Below are positions 1 to 4,643 of a DNA stretch of 10,085 bases, in pieces. The notes beneath the pieces were generated by a model that was not told the origin of the DNA, searched no databases, and saw only the letters and a program-made list of their open reading frames with translations. Origin of the DNA: an archaeon (GTDB lineage: Archaea; Nanobdellota; Nanobdellia; Woesearchaeales; JAHJEM01). Position 1 is the stretch's first letter. Each line of letters opens with the position of its first letter. The DNA lies in assembly GCA_020057445.1 (NCBI GenBank), contig JAGVFV010000053.1, positions 1 through 10,085 of the forward strand, in the 5' to 3' direction. A program made the position numbers and the translations under genes.

Positions 1-276
1 AACCGGGCGTATCTTGCAGGATTATTGACTCTCGAGGCGGCAGTACTCCTCACCAAAGTTGCGGGAGGGTTTGATGGTATTAACCTACCTCCCGAATCTA
101 AATACGTTGCAGCCTCTGTCGCACTGGATATAGGTTTACGCGTGGATATACTTCCATTCTGGTCCTTATCTTATGACTCGCCTAACATGTATCCAGGCAT
201 TATTGGTTTGATCCGGGAACTGTATTCTACATGCTTTACCCACAAGAATCCCAAAAAGATGGACGGTGGAAAATGA
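1..276 (+). CDS. Hypothetical protein, C-terminal part (5' end outside window)
   Basis: The frame is open from the first base of the window (N-R-A-Y-L-A-G-L-L-T...), so the gene almost certainly begins upstream; the in-window TTG at 25 has no reason to be the start. About 91 residues are visible before the TGA at 274-276. The segment has moderately hydrophobic stretches (roughly AGLLTLEAAVLL, and YPGIIGLIREL further on) and ends in a basic, polar tail (THKNPKKMDGGK), as in a small membrane-associated protein. The stop overlaps the ATG of the next small ORF (ATGA at 273-276), which suggests one transcript with translational coupling. I do not recognise the family and propose no function. Confidence 0.5.
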   Translation, partial: NRAYLAGLLTLEAAVLLTKVAGGFDGINLPPESKYVAASVALDIGLRVDILPFWSLSYDSPNMYPGIIGLIRELYSTCFTHKNPKKMDGGK

Positions 277-386
277 TGGGAAAACTCTCGCAAAACGTCG
301 CTTCAACACTTGACCCTGTTGTTGTCAGATATCCTTGCCCCTCATTAATGCTTTCGGGAGCTGTGATGAAGAGGAGGAAAAAATGA
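273..386 (+). CDS. Small 37-aa ORF linking its two neighbours
   Basis: A 37-codon ORF starts at ATG 273 (or 276), overlaps the stop of the preceding gene by ATGA, and ends at TGA 384-386, which itself overlaps the ATG (383) of the next gene. A GGTGG stretch at 265-269 could serve as ribosome binding site. The peptide has no clear transmembrane helix; it has a P-C-P segment and a strongly basic end (MKRRKK). Part of that basic end is encoded by the purine-rich ribosome binding site of the following gene, so the end may simply reflect that constraint. The exact ATGA junctions on both sides are the main argument that it is translated. It could instead be a translated spacer with no functional product. 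Confidence 0.4.
   Translation: MMGKLSQNVASTLDPVVVRYPCPSLMLSGAVMKRRKK
371..377 (+). promoter_or_regulatory. Shine-Dalgarno site deciding the start at 383
   Basis: GAGGAGG lies five bases before ATG 383. This favours 383 over the longer TTG-initiated frame at 335, whose extra 16 residues would be encoded partly by the ribosome binding site itself (an E-E-E-E run). Confidence 0.6.
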
Positions 387-733
387 GAATAAGGATCACT
401 CGGCACGCTATAGCAGGGATTGCCGCTTCCCAAGTCCCTGCTATCGCATTTTCACTCTACAGCATGCCAAGCATGAAGCAGGCACTTGGCTTTTACGTCC
501 TGCAAGGACTTGCAAGGACCACAGTTGCAGTAGGGTCCATTATATGCGGACGGCCGGAAGGATTCATGGTTTTTACACCAGAGGTCGTAGGATACACTAT
601 TGGCGACTATTTATCCCGTATGTACTGCCATAAGTCGGACAGCCCTCAAGAAATCAAGGCCAGTGACCTTGAAAGGATGTGCGAATCATCAGAAAAAGGA
701 ACGATTGATGCGAATGTGCGATGGTACTTATAA
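383..733 (+). CDS. Hypothetical small membrane protein (116 aa)
   Basis: ATG 383 is chosen because GAGGAGG (371-377) sits at ideal spacing and the ATG overlaps the previous stop (ATGA). The protein starts with a basic stretch (MRIRITRH), followed by one or two weakly hydrophobic helices (about residues 8-25 and 35-57, the second containing VAVGSIICG) and a third moderately apolar segment (VFTPEVVGYTIGDYL). The C-terminal third, from about residue 80, is polar and soluble (KSDSPQEIKASDLERM...). This fits a small membrane or membrane-associated protein. It is the last gene of the coupled trio at the left edge. No family recognised. Confidence 0.55.
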   Translation: MRIRITRHAIAGIAASQVPAIAFSLYSMPSMKQALGFYVLQGLARTTVAVGSIICGRPEGFMVFTPEVVGYTIGDYLSRMYCHKSDSPQEIKASDLERMCESSEKGTIDANVRWYL

Positions 734-804
734 GAATGTGAAATCAATAAAGTTTAGTGGCATTCTGCGAACTCTTCCGAATAGGATTCAGTTGCTTTCT
801 TCGG

Positions 805-810
805 TTTTTT
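805..810 (+). terminator. Possible T-tract terminator
   Basis: A run of six T follows CGG between the small-protein cluster (ending at 733) and the toxin-antitoxin promoter (TATA at 821). Archaeal termination can occur at T-runs without a strong hairpin. The flanking GTTGC/GCAAC complement (791-795, 815-819) has a 19-base loop and is weak. Confidence 0.3.
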
Positions 811-820
811 CATAGCAACC

Positions 821-828
821 TTTAAATA
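821..828 (+). promoter_or_regulatory. TATA box of the toxin-antitoxin operon
   Basis: TTTAAATA is a good archaeal TATA box. A transcript starting about 26 bases downstream of its centre would begin near 850, giving a leader of about 14 bases before ATG 864 with no Shine-Dalgarno sequence in it. The start would also fall on an ATG at 850-852 (see the minigene entry). Confidence 0.65.
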
Positions 829-840
829 CGCGTACGTATT
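825..840 (+). promoter_or_regulatory. Inverted repeat, probable antitoxin operator
   Basis: AATACG (825-830) and CGTATT (835-840) are perfect complements around a 4-base centre (CGTA). The repeat overlaps the downstream half of the TATA box. CGTA recurs at 843-846 and 861-864. RHH antitoxins are known to repress their own operons by binding short inverted repeats over the promoter, and two RHH proteins are encoded directly downstream, so autorepression here is a reasonable inference. Confidence 0.45.
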
Positions 841-849
841 TTCGTATAT

Positions 850-867
850 ATGCGAGCACACGTATGA
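850..867 (+). CDS. Candidate leaderless 5-codon minigene (MRAHV)
   Basis: ATG 850 lies at the predicted transcription start (26 bases from the TATA centre) and opens ATG CGA GCA CAC GTA TGA. Its TGA (865-867) overlaps ATG 864 of the first antitoxin as ATGA, the same junction used between all genes of this operon. Such a leader could load ribosomes on a leaderless mRNA and couple translation to the antitoxin. With only five codons, chance is a serious alternative. Confidence 0.25.
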   Translation: MRAHV

Positions 868-1064
868 TGAAGAAATCAACAATCACGGTGTCCATCCCGA
901 AGGACTTGAAGGCACGAATGGCTGCCCTCCCGCACATCAATTGGCCGGAATACTTGCGGCAGAGGTTGGAGGTCCGTCTTGCAGAGCTGAAAAAGTTTGA
1001 GGAGCTTCGTCATTCCGGCGCATTGCAAAAGATAATGCGGGATGATGCGCAGAGGAGAAAATGA
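864..1064 (+). CDS. RHH (CopG/VapB-like) antitoxin 1
   Basis: A 66-aa protein with a typical N-terminal ribbon-helix-helix: a beta strand (about residues 5-11, STITVSI), a first helix (PKDLKARMAAL), the turn motif P-x-I-N-W and a second helix (PEYLRQRLEVRLAELKKFEEL). The strand would bind DNA as a dimer; INW-(S/P)-E-x-x-R is the signature I know from archaeal VapB/RelB-like antitoxins. The tail (about residues 45-66) is charged and short. ATG 864 or 867 may be used; no Shine-Dalgarno is visible. The stop overlaps the next gene (ATGA 1061-1064). It probably represses the operon and may contribute to toxin neutralisation. It resembles the next protein (VS-I/L-P, LK, INW-x-E motifs), so the two may be diverged duplicates. 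Confidence 0.7.
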   Translation: MMKKSTITVSIPKDLKARMAALPHINWPEYLRQRLEVRLAELKKFEELRHSGALQKIMRDDAQRRK

Positions 1065-1348
1065 CCTCAGTCTCCCTTCCGTTATCAAGCAGTCTCAAGG
1101 ACGAGCTGAAGCTCTTCCCTTGGATCAATTGGAGTGAGCTTGCGAGGGAAGAGGCGATGAAGAAGGTCATCTTTGAAAAATACATGAGAACCCGTATGCT
1201 TTCCGAAGAAGAGATAAGATATTGCGAGGAGATAGATTGGCATCCTGTCGATGAGCTTCCTTTCAAGAAGTCGTTCATCAAAGAATTGGAGAAGGCAAGA
1301 AAGCAAAAGGCAATTAAAGTAGAGAATCTTTCTGATATATTAGGATGA
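1061..1348 (+). CDS. RHH antitoxin 2, likely cognate RelB-like antitoxin
   Basis: A 95-aa protein. Residues about 1-38 repeat the RHH layout of the upstream protein (S-V-S-L-P, then L-K-D-E-L, then P-W-I-N-W-S-E-L-A-R). The rest is a charged, mostly helical extension (LSEEEIRYCEEIDW, then FKKSFIKELEKARK) ending in a short apolar segment (KVENLSDILG). Such a C-terminal extension is the part that wraps around and inhibits the toxin in RelBE/ParDE-type systems. Because it directly precedes the toxin and overlaps it (ATGA 1345-1348), this is the best candidate for the cognate antitoxin. It should act as a dimer bound to the toxin and to the operator. Confidence 0.75.
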   Translation: MTSVSLPLSSSLKDELKLFPWINWSELAREEAMKKVIFEKYMRTRMLSEEEIRYCEEIDWHPVDELPFKKSFIKELEKARKQKAIKVENLSDILG

Positions 1349-1614
1349 CATATGCAGTGGAATTCACCCCTCTCTGCATGAAACACCTCAAAAAACAGTC
1401 CGAAAAAAATCCGATTCTTTCGAAAAGAATTAAGAGAAAAGTGGAGGAAATTCGAGAATATCCGCATCACTATAAACCGTTAAGGTATGATCTTTCAGGG
1501 GAATGCCGTGTGCATATTCTGGGAAGTTATGTGCTTCGGTTCAGGATTGATGAGGCAAGGAAAACGGTCGTCTTTCTTGTTTTCAAGCATCATGATGAGG
1601 CATATGAACGATAA
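1345..1614 (+). CDS. RelE/ParE-superfamily toxin
   Basis: An 89-aa protein of the usual family length. It shows the RelE/ParE plan: an N-terminal strand (TYAVEFTP), two helices (about residues 10-20 and 24-38, KRIKRKVEEIREYP), then the K-P-L-R-x-D-L-S-G segment (44-52), a strand with R55 (CRVHIL), a strand with R65 and R67 (YVLRFRIDE), and a last strand ending in F-K-H-H-D-E-A-Y. In RelE-type mRNA interferases basic residues in these last strands support ribosome-dependent mRNA cleavage; ParE relatives target gyrase instead. The KPLRxDLSG and terminal H-(R/H)-x-x-x-Y features favour the RelE side, but the target cannot be settled by reading. It is the third gene of the operon, after two RHH antitoxins. 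Confidence 0.8.
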   Translation: MTYAVEFTPLCMKHLKKQSEKNPILSKRIKRKVEEIREYPHHYKPLRYDLSGECRVHILGSYVLRFRIDEARKTVVFLVFKHHDEAYER

Positions 1615-1657
1615 ACAGGGGAGGGGTGCTTATTGGGGAAGTTTGTCAGCCAAAAAC

Positions 1658-1664
1658 TTTATAA
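1658..1664 (+). promoter_or_regulatory. TATA box of the coiled-coil gene pair
   Basis: TTTATAA, centre 27 bases before ATG 1688. The predicted transcription start therefore falls at or within a base or two of the start codon, giving a leaderless mRNA. No Shine-Dalgarno precedes 1688 (GGGCTGTTT). Confidence 0.6.
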
Positions 1665-1687
1665 CCTCTTGTGCATAAGGGCTGTTT

Positions 1688-2059
1688 ATGGAACAGGGCA
1701 GGAAGCCGGCAAGTCCGCGCGATGCGCAGGATCTTGCGGGGAATGTGAATGATATTGCGAGCCGCTTGCGTGTCTTAGAGGAGCGTTATTCTAATCTGCG
1801 CAAGAAGACGCAGGTGACTGATCAGAATATGATAGAGTCAGAGCGGTCCATGTTGAAAGAGCTTGAGGAGTTGAACCAGAAGGTCCTTGATCTCAAGCAT
1901 GGCATATTTGACATGAATGAGAAGATAACGGTCATGCTCGGGGAGCTGTCGAACTGCGTGAAGGAGGAGGAGTTCACCGCGATCGCGAGGTATGTGGAGC
2001 TCTGGGAGCCTGCGAATTTTGTCACCAGGGATGAATTGAAAAAGAAGATTTATAAATGA
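1688..2059 (+). CDS. Coiled-coil protein with LWEPxNFVT motif
   Basis: A 123-aa soluble protein. After a polar N-terminus (residues 1-14), residues about 15-92 read as a long heptad-rich coiled coil (VNDIASRLRVLEERYSNLRK; later MLKELEELNQKVLDLKHGI and MNEKITVMLGELSNCV). It closes with a compact segment at 93-123: EEEFTAIARYVELWEPANF followed by VTRDELKKKI. I associate coiled-coil proteins ending in R-Y-(I/V)-x-L-W-E-P-x-N-F-V-T with DPANN archaea; as far as I know they have no assigned function. There is superficial likeness to archaellum FlaC/D/E accessory proteins, but I see no archaellum gene here. The gene overlaps the next one (ATGA 2056-2059), so the two products probably act together. 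They may form a cytoplasmic partner of the membrane proteins encoded opposite; that is inference from position. Confidence 0.65.
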   Translation: MEQGRKPASPRDAQDLAGNVNDIASRLRVLEERYSNLRKKTQVTDQNMIESERSMLKELEELNQKVLDLKHGIFDMNEKITVMLGELSNCVKEEEFTAIARYVELWEPANFVTRDELKKKIYK

Positions 2060-2667
2060 GTGCTGCAAGAGGTGTGAGTATGCCGCAAGGAGTTCCGTTG
2101 GATCAGGTCAAGGCCATGAAGGCCCAAGGGTTTGAGAACAACCAGATTATCGAGTCCTTGCAAAGGGATGGGTATTCTTCTTCGCAGATCTTTGATGCCA
2201 TCAACCAGGCGGATATCGTGCCTGCGTCAGACATCACCTCATTCCAGGCGCCCATGCAAAAGCAGGCGCAGAAAGACCCGCAGGCGCAGAATGATTATCA
2301 GGAGCATGCGCATGAGGGACAGTCAAGCTATGAGCTTGCCAACACTGAGGAATTAGTCGAGGCGATCATCGATGAGAAGTGGAATGACCTCATCAAGGAC
2401 ATCAACAAGATCATCGATTGGAAGAATGAGACAGAGACGAAAGTCATCCAGCTTGAGCAGAAGTTCGACCTCCTGAAGGACCAGTTTGACAAGCTGCACC
2501 AGGCGATCATAGGCAAGATTGGCGAGTATGACAGGCACATCCTTGATGTGGGCGCAGAGGTCAAGGCCATGGAAAAAGTGTTCTCAAAGGTGCTTCCTGT
2601 CTTTACAGAGACAGTGCATGACCTGCAGAATGTGGCTGATGACTTGAAGGGAATGACAAAGCGTTGA
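2056..2667 (+). CDS. Coiled-coil protein with duplicated GFxxxQI helix motif
   Basis: A 203-aa soluble protein. Residues about 14-53 contain a tandem repeat of a 14-residue unit: Q-G-F-E-N-N-Q-I-I-E-S-L and D-G-Y-S-S-S-Q-I-F-D-A-I, which should form a small helical bundle reminiscent of UBA-like folds. A polar Q/A/P-rich linker spans about 54-92. From about 95 to the end is coiled coil (ELVEAIIDEKWNDLIKDINK, then LEQKFDLLKDQFDKLHQ, and so on). Two starts are possible: ATG 2056, overlapping the previous stop, or ATG 2080 (residue 9), which has AGGTGTGAG at 2070-2078 as ribosome binding site; the repeat begins after both. No enzyme motif is visible. Likely a structural or scaffold partner of the preceding coiled-coil protein. 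Confidence 0.65.
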   Translation: MSAARGVSMPQGVPLDQVKAMKAQGFENNQIIESLQRDGYSSSQIFDAINQADIVPASDITSFQAPMQKQAQKDPQAQNDYQEHAHEGQSSYELANTEELVEAIIDEKWNDLIKDINKIIDWKNETETKVIQLEQKFDLLKDQFDKLHQAIIGKIGEYDRHILDVGAEVKAMEKVFSKVLPVFTETVHDLQNVADDLKGMTKR

Positions 2668-2710
2668 GCTGTCAATTCTACTGTTGAACCTTGTAAATTA
2701 TATTGCCTTG

Positions 2711-2723
2711 TATCTTTTCTTTA
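2711..2723 (+). terminator. T-rich putative terminator between convergent operons
   Basis: TATCTTTTCTTTA lies 44 bases after the stop of the coiled-coil pair, in the 148-base gap before the convergent membrane genes. It fits a T-rich archaeal terminator for the + strand transcript. Nothing else was recognised in the gap. Confidence 0.35.
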
Positions 2724-2815
2724 GTATTCAGGAGCGTATCTCCGTCATCATTGGATCAATTAGAGGATTATTGTGCTATGGAGATCAAATATGTGCTATC
2801 TTGAGAATGTTATCG

Positions 2816-3409
2816 TCATGTCTTTGTTAAGAAAATGATTGTAAACACGCCTATCAGGAAGACCACCAATAGGCCGAGTATCTTCGGGTTCATGAATGTC
2901 ATGAGCACATTGTCTGCGAAGCTTCCTTTCTGTATGCCACCGCCGGTTGCAGTACCGGTGCCATCTGTACCGGTCCCGTTGTCAGTGCCGCCTGTGCCGC
3001 TGCCTCCTTTCTCTAAGAGCCGCTGTCCGAATGCCGCGCCGAGGGAGAAGAGGACGATGACGATGGCAAGGATGATGACCCAGGTGTAGACGTTTGGGTC
3101 TGTGACGAGCTTTTGCCAGTTGGATTCTTTCAGCCCGAAGAGCCCGAAGACGAAGATGATGAGGAAGACAAAGAGGGCGAGGACAAAGAACCAGGTGGTC
3201 ATGGTCCTGATGAAGACGACAGCGCTTGAGCTGATGGAGATCATGATGGCAAGCACGAATGCGATGATGGCATAGATCCCTTTCTTCTCATCCTTGAGGG
3301 GGTTTGCGTAAGAGAGGATGCCAAAGACGATGGCGAAGACCAGCAGGAAGATGAAGATGAAGGTGAATTGTCCAAGGACTCCGCCTACTGATTCGCTGAG
3401 TGTTGCCAT
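2816..3409 (-). CDS. Five-helix membrane protein C (tandem paralogue)
   Basis: A 197-aa integral membrane protein with predicted helices at about residues 14-33, 46-66, 71-92, 108-127 and 176-194. It follows the pattern of the two upstream proteins: helix 1 (FIFLLVFAIVFGIL), a short loop (SYANPLKDEKKG), then helix 2. It is unique in the trio in having a low-complexity Gly/Thr linker (about residues 135-160, rich in G, T, D) between helices 4 and 5. It starts 12 bases after the previous stop, with AGAGGA (3415-3420) as ribosome binding site. The repeated helix/loop signature supports common ancestry with its neighbours. It is the last gene of a leftward operon facing the coiled-coil pair. Function unknown. 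Confidence 0.7.
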   Translation of the reverse strand: MATLSESVGGVLGQFTFIFIFLLVFAIVFGILSYANPLKDEKKGIYAIIAFVLAIMISISSSAVVFIRTMTTWFFVLALFVFLIIFVFGLFGLKESNWQKLVTDPNVYTWVIILAIVIVLFSLGAAFGQRLLEKGGSGTGGTDNGTGTDGTGTATGGGIQKGSFADNVLMTFMNPKILGLLVVFLIGVFTIIFLTKT

Positions 3410-3414
3410 GTGTG

Positions 3415-3420
3415 TCCTCT
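3415..3420 (-). promoter_or_regulatory. Shine-Dalgarno site of membrane gene C
   Basis: AGAGGA on the - strand lies five bases before ATG 3409. It shows that internal operon genes here use Shine-Dalgarno initiation while first genes appear leaderless. Confidence 0.5.
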
Positions 3421-3421
3421 T

Positions 3422-4009
3422 TTATTGTGGTGGTCTTTTTCCGCCAAGGAGTGCTGCGAAGTTCTCTGCCACGTTCTTTCGTTCTGGGTGGGGTTCTGTG
3501 TCTCGTGCGACAAACCAGACGATGATGCCAAAGACGAGTATGACGACGACGAGTGTCTGTGTCTCCGGATTATCTATGAATCCAAGCCAGCCTGGTCCCC
3601 GGAACCATCCTGCTGCGCGTCCGAAGATGAAGACGATGATGATAGTTGCAAGGATGACGAAGTAGCCGCCGATCGGGTTTCCTGCAAGGTTGATGTCGTG
3701 GCCAAAGATGCCGACCATCAGGAGGAGCATGAGGATGGCGATGATGATGAGGGAGACGTTCGGAAGAGCGCTATTCATGATCTCGACGATATCTGCGCCT
3801 GGAGGGTAGCGTCCCATGACATGTGGTATGACGACCGCAAGTCCCATGACAAGCGCCACGATCACATTGATCTGGCGGACATTCTTTTCGCCAAAGAGCT
3901 TGATCTTCTGCAGGATTGCAAAGACGACGGTGAAGACGAGTATGAATGGGAGAAGCACGTCTGCTACTCCGATGTTGTCGAGGTAGATCATGAGTTCTTG
4001 GAATGCCAT
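3422..4009 (-). CDS. Five-helix membrane protein B (tandem paralogue)
   Basis: A 195-aa integral membrane protein with predicted helices at about residues 17-35, 47-66, 84-103, 114-133 and 151-168, then a charged tail (RDTEPHPERKN) ending KRPPQ. Its N-terminus closely parallels protein A: I-G-V-A-D-V-L-L-P-F-I-L-V-F-T-V-V-F-A-I-L, then K-I-K-L-F-G and R-x-(I/L)-N. It starts three bases after the stop of gene A, behind an AAAGGAGGG ribosome binding site inside the end of gene A, so co-translation is likely. No catalytic motif, no transporter signature and no signal peptide distinct from helix 1 is visible. It belongs to a conserved but, to my knowledge, uncharacterised archaeal membrane family. 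Confidence 0.75.
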   Translation of the reverse strand: MAFQELMIYLDNIGVADVLLPFILVFTVVFAILQKIKLFGEKNVRQINVIVALVMGLAVVIPHVMGRYPPGADIVEIMNSALPNVSLIIIAILMLLLMVGIFGHDINLAGNPIGGYFVILATIIIVFIFGRAAGWFRGPGWLGFIDNPETQTLVVVILVFGIIVWFVARDTEPHPERKNVAENFAALLGGKRPPQ

Positions 4010-4012
4010 TGT

Positions 4013-4597
4013 TTATCCCTCCTTTGTGGTTGCTTTTTCGCCTCGGTCATGTGTGACAAAGACCATGAATGCGATGATGATGACGATGAGACCAATGGAT
4101 GAGACGACAGTTGAGTTCCAGTGGGCGATGAGATACGCATACCAGAGGCTTAGGACTCCTGCCGCGTTGAGGAAGATGAGGATGATTGCGATGAAGACAA
4201 GGATCATGAACATGGTCTTCCAGTTCTTGTATTTGTCAAGGCTGAATTCCTCTTTCCCAGAATGGAATGCGCCAACCAGCATCATGAAGCAGAGGATGAG
4301 GACGAGGATGAGCACAGAGTGGGCGAGCGTCTGGTTGATGATGGCGACAAGCTGTGCCGATGCGACGACGAGGAATGCGACGACAAACGCAGTCATGGCA
4401 TTGAGGTTTTTCCTCGTGACTTCTGAGGTCTCCCCGTCTTTCTTTATCTTTTCCAGGCCATATATCTTGGTCTTTTCAAGGATGGCGTAGACTATGGTAA
4501 ACACGAGGACAAATGGCAGGAGCACATCAAACACCCCTAGCCTGTCAAAAAATGCAAGTGTCCCGTGAAGGACATTCGGATCCGCTGGTGGAGGCAT
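4013..4597 (-). CDS. Five-helix membrane protein A (first of the tandem trio)
   Basis: A 194-aa integral membrane protein with predicted helices at about residues 24-42, 66-86, 91-111, 127-147 and 163-182, and a polar tail (HDRGEKATTKEG). Residues 21-47 (G-V-F-D-V-L-L-P-F-V-L-V-F-T-I-V-Y-A-I-L, then K-T-K-I-Y-G) match the equivalent segment of protein B; a longer charged loop (about 48-63) separates helices 1 and 2. Start ATG 4597 is supported by the TATA box at 4622-4629, which predicts a transcript starting about two bases before the ATG. First gene of the membrane operon. The repeated architecture suggests homo- or hetero-oligomers in the membrane; no function can be assigned. Confidence 0.75.
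   Translation of the reverse strand: MPPPADPNVLHGTLAFFDRLGVFDVLLPFVLVFTIVYAILEKTKIYGLEKIKKDGETSEVTRKNLNAMTAFVVAFLVVASAQLVAIINQTLAHSVLILVLILCFMMLVGAFHSGKEEFSLDKYKNWKTMFMILVFIAIILIFLNAAGVLSLWYAYLIAHWNSTVVSSIGLIVIIIAFMVFVTHDRGEKATTKEG
4017..4025 (-). promoter_or_regulatory. Strong Shine-Dalgarno site of membrane gene B
   Basis: AAAGGAGGG on the - strand, seven bases before ATG 4009 and inside the last codons of gene A. It is the strongest ribosome binding site in the window. Confidence 0.6.
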
Positions 4598-4621
4598 ATG
4601 CAGAAATCTTACGTTGTGGCA

Positions 4622-4629
4622 TATTTAAA
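4622..4629 (-). promoter_or_regulatory. TATA box of the membrane operon (possibly bidirectional)
   Basis: Read on the - strand this is TTTAAATA, centre 28-29 bases before ATG 4597, predicting a leaderless or nearly leaderless mRNA. Its core TTTAAA is palindromic, so it could also drive rightward transcription starting near 4650, which would begin inside the 5' strand of the long helix at 4644-4656. Confidence 0.6.
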
Positions 4630-4643
4630 GCTTTCGCTGGAAA

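Noticed and set aside
335..382. TTG start extending the 116-aa membrane protein by 16 residues
   Set aside because: The extension would be encoded by the ribosome binding site (E-E-E-E-K), and ATG 383 has better spacing and an ATGA overlap.
600..815. 71-codon + strand ORF running past the end of the 116-aa gene
   Set aside because: It overlaps the better-supported gene in another frame for most of its length, has no ribosome binding site, and ends in the T-tract before the next promoter.
937..1470. 177-codon antisense ORF across the toxin-antitoxin genes
   Set aside because: Three well-supported genes with ATGA overlaps occupy the + strand; the antisense product is Ser/Phe-rich with no recognisable domain.
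3410..4102. 230-codon ORF on the + strand, very rich in Asp and Cys
   Set aside because: It lies antisense to membrane genes B and A, whose hydrophobic codons on the other strand generate D/E/C-rich reading. The membrane genes have ribosome binding sites, operon spacing and paralogy; the antisense frame has none of these.
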